Of a stretch of DNA of 64,000 nucleotides, positions 33,301 through 44,896 are shown piece by piece; position 1 is the stretch's first letter, and each line of letters starts with the position of its first letter. Origin of the DNA: Sordaria brevicollis. Taxonomy: Eukaryota; Ascomycota; Sordariomycetes; Sordariales; Sordariaceae. A program made the translations under genes and the position numbers. The DNA lies in assembly GCA_033439795.1 (NCBI GenBank), contig JAUTDP010000004.1, positions 3,224,001 through 3,288,000 of the forward strand, given 5' to 3'. The notes beneath the pieces are model-generated. The model worked only from the letters and a program-made list of their open reading frames with translations, had not been told where the DNA came from and made no database searches.

Positions 33301-36300
33301 CTACCAACACGCTACACGATAACCGGAAGGGCTTGAATCGCTACATACAAACTGAGGATCCAGGGCCAGGAAGAGAGCAAGGCCTTGCTTCCTCCAACTA
33401 GGTAAAGACTGCGACATGCCCCAATCTCACAGCTTGTCATTTCTTCGTCATGCAGTCAGGAAGATTTTCGCTGCCCTTTGACGAGATTTTGCGGGTAAAG
33501 TGTGCCCGGCCCTGCTAAAATATCGCTGTGATCTGACATCTAGGTACACCATGCCTCGACGGGAATGGTCAATTGGCGCCTCACTTTCTAATCGAGACAC
33601 TCCCACTCGTTTGTGCCAATTGATTCAGTTTCCTGTCAATCTTCCTCCTTGCCCCGTTACCTACCGGTCCGATCACACTAGCCCACAAAAAGCCATGCAC
33701 TCAAATGCCGGCGGGGGATCTTTCAGGTCTGTCTATCTGTGCCCTGTGGCCCAGTACATACGACAGATATATACAGCTACAGCTACTACGTACGTAGGTA
33801 GTTGAATAGTTATCAAACATACACTGTACTGTTCTGAGGCGCGAAAGAAGTACCCATCAATGGCAGTTTGTCTCGGGTGTCGCGAGGTGGCTCACCAACT
33901 TGCCTTTTTAGCTGGATGATCTTTTCACCTTGCTCAAAAGTGTGAGAGGTAGGTAGCCCGGCCTCAAGTCAAGACCCCTTCACCCTATGGTCCCGAGTCT
34001 ATGGTCCGACTGCAAGCCCGGAGTAATGTATACCTACCTCCTCTACCCAGATGCGGTTGAGACGAACGCTGTATGGGCGTCTACCTATGCGTACAATGCG
34101 GTCCAAGCGCGAAGCATATCCCCTGGCTTCTTATCAATATTACCATATCTTGGTGCTAATATCCCCTTACGATAGACTTTCTATTATCATTGCTGATTTT
34201 TTTACCCTCGCCTACCATACCTCTTGTGTTTCTGAGATTATGCTGAAGATTACTGGTCAAGACATGTTTCTTCTGGCGGGCATACTTATTTTGTGCATCC
34301 CGACTCGTTCAAACCTGTTCGACCTGATCAGCTTACCTGTTCGACCCATTGTCCGAAGGTGATGCAGCCACAGCTCAGGTGGTGCTGATGATGGTGGTGG
34401 TGGTGGTGGTATTAGTGGTGGTCAGTCGAGGGCAAGTAAGAAGTTCGTGGGATAAGGCGGTCTACCGGCCCGCTGTGGTGCGAGGTGTTTCTCTCTCCCA
34501 ACCCAACGAGCCAACCCTACACTTCTGTCTGTCTGTCAGCAGAGCAATAAAGGCGTGTCCCATCACCATGCAGCAACCCAGCCCAGCCCGAGGGCTGTTG
34601 GGAGGTGAATGAGTTGCTGGGGTGAGCGAGAGACAAAAGGAACCCCATGTCGAGTCTAGCTATCGTACCGCCTCGGGCGAGGCTTCCGGACCTGGAACAT
34701 GAGTTGAAACCGGGAAAGCTGAGTTGGTCGCGGCCTCATGAACGGACGCAAGCAACCGCTGGTCGATGCCTTCAGAGTCGTAAAGGCAAAGGTCCGAAAG
34801 GAAGACAAAAGGGACAATCCAGGACCGCTTTGGGCCATAGTGGTAGGCCAGTCACTCGGGTCTCCGCGGTCGGGGCTACAGGCTATAGTAACCTACATCA
34901 CACGGCTTTCGTTCCTTCTTTTTGAACGGGACCGGCCCATTCCCCATACGCGGCATTGGAGTTGATGGACGTAGGTGAAAACCTGAGTGAGCCAAGAAGG
35001 GTCACGACTGACCCTTCTAGCAGCCTCAGGAGTTCAGGAGCTCAACAACATCCACCCCCAGAGATGGAAAAGCATTGGCTGGCCTACACACAGCTGCGAA
35101 AGCGGCCATTTTACCTTTATGGCGGGTTCCACCCATCAAATTTGCGCGCATCTGATGAGGGTGGAAAAGGGTAAAGTGATCTGAAGGTGGCGAAAGAAGA
35201 AAAGAAGAAGCCAAGAAGAAAAGAGAGAAAAGAGAAACAAGATGATGGAAGTGGTCGAGACATTTCAAAAACAAGACAATTAGCATCTACCCGTCATCAC
35301 CTCCAGTGCCCGTACCAGGTGCCGCCCATGATTTCTGCCAAGGGTACCTATATAACACAGCTAGGTAATGTACCTTACAGAGCTGGACGTTGGTGATCTC
35401 TGCCGAAAAGTGAAAAGGCTGTTGGGAGACAGAATCTTACGGGTACGGCGCTGATGTATGTACTTCCAGTGGTCCAAACATATAGCATGCTACCTTTCAA
35501 CAAACACTGTGCGCCCTTCCGCGGGCCCAGCGCCGTTCATGGATAACCCTGCATCGAATGTGCCTTGACGCCGGGGCCTTGTTCCTTGCCTTGGTACCTG
35601 ACCAGCTCCTAGTAGTAGTCCGGGGTTTTTAGACAGAAAAAAAAAAGGTAGGATCATCTTGGTCTATTACACCAGGTCGCCATGTACATTTCCTTGCCTC
35701 TACAGACCGCTGTTTCAACGTTTCCTAATGTACGCCTGATTACGGATACGTCCACCTCGCATCGCATCGCATCGCTGCTCCTTCTTTCGGGGGAGCCCTG
35801 TTTCCCACAAGGAATCCCAACAGCCATCATTCATGTACGCAATATGCTTGCCAGCGGCGGCGTGCGCTTCCTCGCAAGGGGTCCACACACGAGCATCGTC
35901 CTCAACGGATGATCTGGTGACCATCTTTTCTTTCTCAGCTGTCCTGCGCCTTTGGTCGCCTTCTTTTTGGCAGATAGCCGCCTGAGATGATGCTTGCTGC
36001 TGGCTGGCTCGGTCGGGTCCCCTGCCCTGCCCGTCATGTTAGTCGTTATGTGACTACCTACTTACGTATATAGAACGTAGTCCCTGGATCAACATCTGCT
36101 CCTCGTCCTCTTATACAAAGACGCATATCCGTCTCACTCCCCATCCCAAGCTTACCTCTACTCACTCTGTTTCTCATTTTTCTCACGCCCTTTCTCCAGC
36201 CTCGACGCACATACAACAAGTTCTGGACAGCTTACTACCTCTACATATACACACCCTGCCCACCCTTCTTCGGCACTCGTTCGTCACTTTTCTGATCCTG

Positions 36301-36425
36301 CTGGACTTGTATATCCCAACCCGCCTTGAAGCTTGACGGTCGCTGCCGGCACTGGCCGGCCATCTTGGAGCCTCATCCTCCAACAACAAAGTAGTTACAG
36401 CTACCCTTTTTGGCAACATACTTTT

Positions 36426-38583
36426 ATGATCTCGAGCACAACAAACGCAGCCAAGATGGTAGTTGGACCTGCCCGTACAGTGGCCGCTGCTGGTAGACAT
36501 GGAGTGAGAAAAGCTTCAGCCAAGCGGTCACCACCACCGCCGTATCCAAAGCGGCAGTTACTTATTCTGGGTATGTTCCTTTTCTAATTTCCACATGTTT
36601 ATGTGGCAACGACCCAGGGAAAGTTTAAGATGCGAGGGGAATCGGGCAGACGGGGGAACGAAAAAGAGAATCAAGACTAAGTAAAACGTAACAGCACTAT
36701 GCCGTATATGCGAACCCATCGCCTTCATGTCGATTTTTCCATACGTCTACCACATGGTCAAGGACTTCGACATCACCAACGACGAAAGCAAAATCTCCAT
36801 GTACGCCGGCTGGGTCACGTCTTCTTTCACCCTGGCCGAGTTTCTGGCGGGTTTCCTGTGGGGACGGCTGAGCGACAAGATCGGCCGGAAGCCGGTTCTT
36901 CTGACGGGAATGGGCGGCACCGGTCTCAGCGTCATCTTGTTCGGCTTCGCGCCAAGTCTTCCTGTCGCCTTGCTTGCTCGTGCTTTGGGTGGAATCTTGA
37001 ACGGGTGAGTTTCTTGCCTTTGCAAGCTATGGGAAGAAAAAGGTCTCGGGAGTAAGAGAGCTAAGCTGACACTACATGTACGGTGGGGAAACAGTAACAT
37101 GGGCGTCTTGCAGACCACGGTTGGAGAGTTGGTGACTGTGAAGGAACATCAGCCGCGGGCATACACTGTGATGCCGATTGTGTGGTGTATCGGGTACGTT
37201 ATATCAAACAAAACTCCATGAACCCAGAAGAACGTGACTAACATCCTTTCTCAGATCCATTGTTGGTCCAATGATTGGCGGTACACTTGCGAAGCCAGTA
37301 GATTGGATCCCGACTGTCTTCCAACCCGGCAGTATCTGGGACCGGTTCCCGTATCTGTTGCCCAACCTCTTCAGCGCCATGTGTGTGTTCTTTGGGCTTA
37401 CCGTCGGCTTCTTGTTCTTGGAGGAAACGCACGCCGAAAAGAAGTACCGACGTGACCGCGGTGTCGAGTTCGGCAAGTATCTGACGTCTTGCATTTTCGG
37501 AAAGGATGGCTTTTTTCAACGACTACTACGACTTCGCCGCCGACGGGGAAAGAACGGGGAGGAGCAGCCTTTGCTTGGTGAGACGGACGAGTCGCTTCCT
37601 GGATACCGCACCGCGGACGGATCGCCAGAACTTACTTCGGTCGAGGGCCCGATTATGCCGGAGCCGCCATGTGCGCTTGATCTCGAGTCGACGGGAGAGA
37701 TTGTGGAGGCCCAGCCGGAGAAGAAGCCAGAAAGGACATTTACCAAGCCGATCATCTTTATCATTATTAACTACGGCCTTCTTGCTTTGTAAGTTTACTG
37801 GGGACGAGACGTGTTAACGAAAGCCTTATTGACATGTTTTATAGCCACACAATGACTCTCGATTCTCTTCTTCCGGTCTTTCTCAGCACCGAGCCCACCG
37901 GCACCGAAGCGAGCTGGTCGCTACCCTTCAAGTTCGCGGACGGCTTCGGCTACGACACACGAACCGTGGGCATCATCCTGTCGATCCAAGGACTGTACTC
38001 GATGATCTCCACCTCCTTCTTCTTCCCGAGAATCACCGGTCGTCTGGGGGCGCTCCGGCTGTTCCAGATCATCTCCATGTCGTACCCGCTGCTCTACTTC
38101 GCCACGCCGTACTTCGTCCTGCTGCCCAGCAGCGTGCGTATGGCGGGCGTTTACCTGCTCATCATCTGGAAGTGCACGCTCGCGACCATGGCGTACCCGA
38201 GCAACGCGATCCTCCTGACCAACTCGGCGCCCTCGACCCTGACGCTCGGAACCATCAACGGCGTGGCGGCCTCGATCGCCAGCCTGTGCCGCGCCATGGG
38301 ACCAATCGTCTCTGGATATCTGTATACGGTCGGGCTGCGGGTCGGATACTGCGGCATGGTGTGGTGGTTCACGGCCTTTGTGACGATCGGCGCGTCGTTC
38401 CTCAGCTTTGGAATTACGGAGCCCAGGGGAAGGTTGGATGAAAAGGAAGAAATTGAAGAGGAGGAGCCGGCTGTCGTGAGTGGAGATTTGACGACGACGA
38501 CGACGACGACGACAACTGAACCGGCGGCGGCAACGACTGAGCTTACTAATGTGGCTCTGACAACAACAACCCCGAGAGACTGA
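36426..38583 (+). CDS. Major facilitator superfamily transporter (ZIFL / YCR023C-like)
   Basis: A 12-helix secondary transporter, probably on the vacuole or plasma membrane; substrate unknown. Exons 36426..36570, 36695..37004, 37095..37193, 37255..37788 and 37845..38583 give 608 residues. TM1 contains ALCRICEPIAFMSIFPYV, created by splicing. The MFS signature GRLSDKIGRKPVL lies between TM2 and TM3, and MGGTGLSVILFGFAPSLPVA and WCIGSIVGPMIGGTLAKP mark TM3-TM5. A long charged cytoplasmic loop (about residues 255-340) separates the two halves. TM1 and this loop resemble the fungal multidrug/ZIFL branch related to YCR023C. The tail is acidic and then Thr rich because of an ACG repeat (38491..38511). 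A nearer ATG at 36456 could also be used. Confidence 0.9.
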
Positions 38584-38639
38584 TACCCGTACGCCAAAGG
38601 AAACTGGCTTACACAAACTTTTATTTTATTTTATTTTTC

Positions 38640-38670
<31 letters not shown>

Positions 38671-40854
38671 CCATTGCTTTATCCGAGAGCTTTGTATGTT
38701 ATAACGGTCGGCGTTTTGGGGGGCGGAATCTAGCCGGACTATTACCCCAGGTTTTCATCCTTTTTTTGTCAGGAAGACACGCATGATATCTTTATAGACT
38801 CTGGAGCGCGTGTTTCTCTCATCTCATGGTCTTGTCTTTATCGGTTCGGGGTTTTAGGTGTTCATTGGGCATCTTTCTGCACAAATCTAACAGGTCATTC
38901 GCTTGGTATATATCCGGAGTTATTTGTAAGGGGACCATCAGAACAGATTTGGGCAAAGGGAAAGCAAGGAAACTCGGAGTCGGTCCCTTTTTCTCTCTCA
39001 AGGAATTTTTTCATGTTTCACAAGCATATGGAGTTTTCTCAAATGTATTTCTTAGCAGATGTCAGCAACAACTGTAGACTATACTACCTTACACAACTTC
39101 TTTGCACGTTTAATCTTGTGAGGCGTGTGTCATACCTTGGTGAGCATGGGTAGGCTTATCCGATCCTATATCTTGCCTCTTAGGATTGCCAACTGTTCTG
39201 TAGAAGCCATAGCATGTTTCAGCCTCTCGGATAGGTGCTGCTATGCGGATCAAGACAGAAGATACAATCCCTATGAGTTTATGACGGACCCGAGCAATAA
39301 TTTTGCTGTATATGTCTAAGAGGACACCGACAGAGAACTCTGATTGGATCCCAATGGTCAATTTGTGATATATGTACGCAAGTATGGCATCCTTTTTGCG
39401 GAGAGGACCTGGACGTGGGTGATGAGACAGGATATGAGTCGTCGGAGTGGGGGTTTAGGGTTGGTGATTCGTTGCAAGCTAGGGTCCTTATCAATCTCAG
39501 GAGGTATGGGTGTCATGGGGTGACTGAAGCTAGCCTAGTGACGTGCGTATTGTAGAGCTACCGGTAGTGTAGATAGAGCGAAGTAAGGTACATATCCGAA
39601 CTTTTAGACCGACCTCTCCTCTGGGCGCAATGGAAAGTGGCTGGGCTTGGACTGCGGGTGCTGCTGGGGTGGATGAGCAAATACCAAAATCTCACACCGC
39701 GCCACTTTCGGACAGATAGGTTAACTTGAGGTCACTATAGCTCGATCATGAAGATTCATCCTACGTCGGAGCTCTGGTCTGGCGGTTCGAGATGTCTCGC
39801 TGAGGATGCTGTTTAGTGGACTCTCAGTCCCTCTAGGTGTTCTACCACGATTATACACACCACTCAAAAGTTCATCCGCTGTCCGACGCTGTGCTTCTTG
39901 ACACACTTGTATTTCTACTATTCCAATGGACCGGTAATTGGTACAATATATCGGATATATGCACGTCTTGAGTTTGAAGGTTGCCGGGTTCGGGCATAGG
40001 GCAGCTATGAGTAGTTCATCCGTTGTAGGCTCTTCTTAAACGCATAGAGCAGTCATTAGGCAAGTGGAGGTCCACCTAGATGCACTATCTCAGGTACCTC
40101 TGTAGTACCACCCTGCGATTTGCACTTCATGGCTCGGGGGTTTCAGAGCCCAAGTACGACGCGCGACCGGAGAGGGTCCTATCAACAGCTCTCCACTGAC
40201 TATCGACTGTCCGTTATCCACCTTCCCTCAGTACCTACTAAGCCCATTATCTACAACTGCGCCGTTGCCGCTTTCCGCGTGCCGCAGCCTTTGGTCCCCT
40301 TTGGTTCCTCTTGCATCTCATCGCAGCAAATGTCGGCCAAGTGGAAGTTGCAAGCATGATACTACCGTCCGTCAATGGTGTGTGATTCGCGACGACGAAA
40401 CCCCGACGTACCTATTCGATTCGACCCTGTCCGCGCCAGCAAGGATTAGTTACAACTTTTTTTTTTCTTGTCCCGAACAACAAAACAACCCTTTGTCCCA
40501 AGACGGGAATTGAAGGTGACGGTTGGGGCATCACGAGGTTCGCTTCTCTTGGGTCCTCCGTCTTGGTTACCACTACGCTACCGTCCGATCGACCTCACCT
40601 ACCCCATTCAGGCCAGGCCACTCATTGTCGGTCAAGCTTCGGATCCGGGATACGAATTCCCCAACGAAAATAAACAACCAAGCAGCCAACCCAACAGCCC
40701 ATTAGCAGCTGGAGAGGAGGTTAGCAGACGCGCAACCTGATCCACGCGTGCCCACGCCGCCTCTCACACCAAGAGAAACCGGACCGCACTGCGAGCCCGG
40801 CCATACAAGGACGGCGGGACTGGGTTGGAGGTGCTCTATTGAGAGCAGCCTGGC
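38584..40854. other. 2.3-kb intergenic region between transporter and transcription factor
   Basis: Starts with TTTTA repeats and a 29-nt poly-T (38642..38670) just past the transporter stop. The remainder has only short noise frames. The last ~700 nt are pyrimidine- and CCA-rich and probably form the leader of the transcription factor gene. No gene is supported. Confidence 0.5.
38642..38670 (+). repeat. Poly-T tract, 29 nt
   Basis: Uninterrupted T run 59 nt after the transporter stop codon, preceded by TTTTA repeats. Probably a simple-sequence tract in the 3' UTR or flank; prone to length variation. Confidence 0.8.
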
Positions 40855-43800
40855 ATGATGCCGGCGCACACTCCTCCGTCCCCGGACCACCACCCAAACA
40901 AGCGTCCGCGCCAATCGTCCCCAGAACGAGAGTCTCCGGCTTCGGTTCCGTCTGGGGAAGCTCCGTCTCCCGCCAACGACCTTCTGCATGATGGGTCTGC
41001 GGCCGCTCATGGAGGCCAGGGTGGTGTAGCCGGAGGAGGAGGCAAGGCCGGCCAAAGCAGCAGCTTCCGCAACGTGAGCGCTTGTAATCGATGTAGGCTT
41101 CGAAAGAACCGCTGTGATCAGAAGCTACCAAGTTGTGCCAGTTGTGAAAAGGCCAATGTAGCCTGCGTTGGCTACGATCCCATCACCAAGAGGGAGATCC
41201 CGAGGAGGTCAGATTTCCCGCCGCTTCGTTCCCCAACTGATCGCCTGTCCATAAGAGAAGAAATTACTGACTCCTGGCTCGTTGCAGTTACATCTTCTAC
41301 CTCGAGAAACGAGTTGAGCAACTAGAAAACCTCCTCAAAGACAACGACATCGCTTATCCGCCAGCCGAAAATCTGGACTATTGTTCAAAGAAGGGAGACG
41401 GGTCACGCCATGCCCACTCGAATCATATGGACACAGGAGCGCATCCCTCACAACTAGAGACGTCAGATAGCACCAACAATCAAAGGCCGCAAAATGAGGG
41501 AGATGATGTGGTCAGACTACAGAAACTGGTGTCCAAGTCTGACCTTGCCGGCGTATCTGCCACGGCAAACCCTCGCTATTTGGGATCGACCTCTGGCATC
41601 TCGTTCGCACGCGTTGTCTTTGCCGCGGTACAGTCGTCGGTAACCGATCAAAAGTCCACCTCGGACAAAGCTGGCATCCGGCCCTACAAGCCTGCGCCCA
41701 ACAATGGCCCCGCCACTGCTGGAACGTCTATGAGAGACTCCTTCTTCGGTCTGCATACGAAACCGACGATTCACCCGGCCACTTTCCCTAGCAAAGCTTT
41801 GGGCGAAAAGCTAGTGTCATTGTACTTTGAACATGCGAACCCCCAGATTCCCGTGCTCCATAAGGGCGAGTTCATGGATATGTTCGAGCAAGCTTATGCT
41901 GGCGAGAACCGCGTACGGGGGCCTCGAGAACTCTACATGTTGAACATGGTATTTGCGATAGGCGGCGGCATCATTGTGGGAGAGTCGACCAAGGCCAGTG
42001 GATCAGCGGAGGCGTCAGGCAAACCCGATGACAACACACGACAGTGCCAACCAGAAGAATATCATGCTAGTGCCATTGTTCATCTTGAGGCTTGTCTTGG
42101 CAGCAGTGCGGGTGGGTTGGAGGAGTTACAAGCCGTCCTGCTTCTCGCCAATTTTGCCCTGTTGAGGCCGGTTCCTCCCGGGCTTTGGTACATCGTTGGC
42201 GTCGCCGTCAGGTTGGCTGTCGACCTTGGCCTCCATTACGAAGACGGTAAGGACATCGAATCTGGTCTAGGAATGGGGGACCAAAGTGAAGCGTTTTCGA
42301 GGGAAAGGGGACGACGAGAGTACATGCGTGATCTCCGGCGGCGTCTGTGGTGGTCTACCTATTCCCTCGATCGCTTGGTCAGCGTTTGTGTTGGTCGCCC
42401 CTTTGGCATTTCAGATCAAGTCATTACCACAGAGTTCCCTTCTCTCCTCGATGACCGGTTCATTACGCCAAGCGGCTTAGTCGAACCACCTCCCGACGTA
42501 GCTGGACCGACTTACAAACTCATCGCACATCACTATTTCCGTCTTAGGCTTCTCCAGTCGGAAATTCTTCAAGTCTTGCAGTTTCAGCAGTCCCAGCTTG
42601 CGCGGGCCTCTGGACTGAACCAGAAGAACCCTTATATGCATACTTCTCTTCCGTCGCCGTTTTTATCCCAGTTTGAGACCTTCAGAGCCTGGCGCATTGA
42701 TATCGACAGGAGATTATGGGAGTGGAAAAACTCCGCACCAACAAGGCAGCAGACTGGCGTCCAGTTCTCACCAGAGTTCTTTGACCTCAACTATTGGCAG
42801 GCTGTCATTATGCTCTATAGGCAGAGTCTAAGTGTCCCAGCGTTGTTTGAAGGTGAATATCACACTTCAAAAGAGGTCAACAGCCCCACAATGTTCAACA
42901 TGGAGCTTCGGGAGGATGAGGACCGCGTCTACCTCAAAGTTGCCGAGGCAGGTCAGCGTATCTTACGTCTCTACCGCCAGTTACACCGTGTGGGCTTGGT
43001 AAACTACACATATTTGGCGACCCATCATTTGTTTATGGCAGGGATATCTTATCTTTATGCGATCTGGCATTCGCCAATTGTCAGAAGCAGACTTGTAAGT
43101 CCACCACGATTCTGGTCGATAATTATTTCCTTTCGTGAATGCTGACTTCAAATCCCCCCCCTCATAGACCGTCGAGGAAGTCGACTTTACCATTTTGGCG
43201 GCCAAATCTGTGTTCACCGACTTAATGGACAAATGCCCTCCGGCGGAGGCTTGTCGAGATGCTTTTGACCGTACCGCCAAAGCAACAATCAAGATGGCGA
43301 ACTCTACTGGCGGGTTTGGTCAGGGCCAGGATTTATCCGGTGGATATGGAAACAGCAGTCACACACGTCGTCCTGGAGGAAGCGTCGATTACCGTCTCGA
43401 CTGGAGCTCACAAAGTGATTCAGCTGCTTCTAGCTTGCATCAGTATAGAATGCAACAACAGCAACAGCATCACCAGCAGCAGCAGCAGCAGCCACACCGA
43501 CATCATCAACAACAACATCGTCACCGCCCACCAATGCTTCGAAATCCTTCGTCGCAGTACAGCGATCTCGGATCCGACGCATACTCTGTCTCGTCACAAT
43601 CCCAACTCTCCGCCTTCCAACAGGCACAACAATACCGCATGTCCGGTGCGGCGGCAGCACAAGCAGCTGCTGTTGCCGCCGCGGCTGCCGCTGCACAGAT
43701 CAAGAGCGAGCAAGAAGGCGGCTTCTCGCTCATGCGAAACCTCCCAGCGCCGCCTCGAAGCAACGCAAGCTCCATTGTAGAAGGAGGAGGCGGAGGGGGG

Positions 43801-44355
43801 CCGATGGCTCAAAGCCCAGCGGGCGAAGGTTCCATAGATCCATCGCTGATGCCCTCGCCTAGCGCCATACAGCAACATCAGCAACGGCAAGGACAAGGAC
43901 TAAACAATGCCTTGACGCCTCCGGCCCAAATGGCTGGATCGCCGATTACCGGCGGCCCCTCTAACCCCCAACAACAGCAACAGAGGGGAGGAACACCGGG
44001 TTATCTGCAACAGCAACAACAAAACCAACAGCAAGCGTACGCAAACAGTCCCGGTGGACTAAGCTTCAGTGACTTACAAGGACTGGAGTTCCTTCAGGGT
44101 ATTGACGGCGGCGGGGGCGCGCCTGGTAGTGGTGGTATGGACGGTAATGGAGGAGGAGACCTCTCAGGTGTGAACATGAACATGAATCCGGCCGAGATGG
44201 TGGGACAGATGGACCTGGGTTTTGGCATTGGATGGGAAGGAAACCATCATGATTTTAGTGATGGACAGCAGATAGATCTCTTTGAGGGATTCTTCTTTGG
44301 TGGACAGCAGGGTGGTGGCGGAGGAGGGCTAGGTAGCGCCGGTGGTGGTGCTTAG
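40855..44355 (+). CDS. Zn2Cys6 fungal-specific transcription factor with Gln/His-rich C-terminus
   Basis: Exons 40855..41207, 41288..43094 and 43168..44355 give 1115 residues. The binuclear zinc cluster is exact: C77-X2-C80-X6-C87-X6-C94-X2-C97-X6-C104 in SACNRCRLRKNRCDQKLPSC. A linker PITKREIPRRSYIFYLEKRV, joined across intron 1, leads into a coiled-coil dimerisation helix. The fungal_trans middle-homology region spans about residues 280-690 (LYFEHANPQIPVLHKGEF; RRRLWWSTYSLDRLVSVCVG). After intron 2 the tail has CAG/CAA-coded Gln and His runs, an Ala run, Gly runs and acidic patches, as in activation domains. Such proteins bind CGG-type sites and regulate metabolism or development; the target is unknown. 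The linker motif should identify the orthologue group, but I cannot name it. Confidence 0.92.
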
Positions 44356-44896
44356 GGAAGCTGGTCTAAGTGAGCAATGAAGGCTAGTGAGGCGTTTGAT
44401 GATATATATATACCATGCTGAGGGATGGAAGGGAAAGTGATGGGGGGGGGTAACGAGACTGAGGGGGCAAATGTTGGAAAAAGAAATGAATGGCGTAGCA
44501 TCTATTGTATGAGAAATATGGGCGGTATTTGTTCTTTTTACTTACGGATACTACAAATCCGCTTCGAGTTAAATAAGAAGATTGTACGAAAGCGTTAAAG
44601 GGGGGCTAGCAGGCAAGTAGCAAATACCACGAAGAGTTGGTTGGGAAAGGGGTACGGGGGTTAACGTTTCCCTTACACCGTAAACAGATCTCATGATCCT
44701 GACAGACTGTTCCGCCATTCATCCTGTAAGTGGACGGAAATGTGGGGGCTCAGTTCAATCAATTCACAGTGACAACATGTACCTTTCCATTCTTTCCAAC
44801 CAGCGTGTAGTTATCGTAATGCAGTATTAACCTTGATATGTGCCAGCCTGGAAAAATGGCGATGAAGAAAGTTGTTCCCTCCGCCTTCAGCCAGGC
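44356..44896. other. Convergent 3' region (transcription factor / AlkB gene)
   Basis: 0.54 kb between two convergent stops, with a TATATATA run near 44403 and a G10 run near 44443. Nothing else is seen. Confidence 0.5.

Larger units (their letters stand above)
24636..36425. other. 11.8-kb gene-poor region (bulk of a 13.4-kb gene desert)
   Basis: No frame exceeds 160 codons and none shows a domain or a plausible multi-exon join. Base composition is ordinary (about half GC by sampling), so it does not look like an AT-rich RIP island. Visible items: a 19-T run at 25547..25565; a pair of diverged matching segments at 25191..25229 and 30134..30171; short inverted repeats around 30107..30312; tRNA-like A/B boxes near 27390..27450 that do not fold; a TGG microsatellite near 34397..34415; and TACGTAGGTA-type simple sequence near 33785. 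The last ~500 nt before 36426 are pyrimidine-rich and probably hold the transporter promoter and leader. Confidence 0.55.

Noticed and set aside
33240..33320. Minus-strand sequence resembling a tRNA D-arm (GGTAGCTCAGTGGTGG)
   Set aside because: No B-box or matching T-arm follows; chance or a distant relic.
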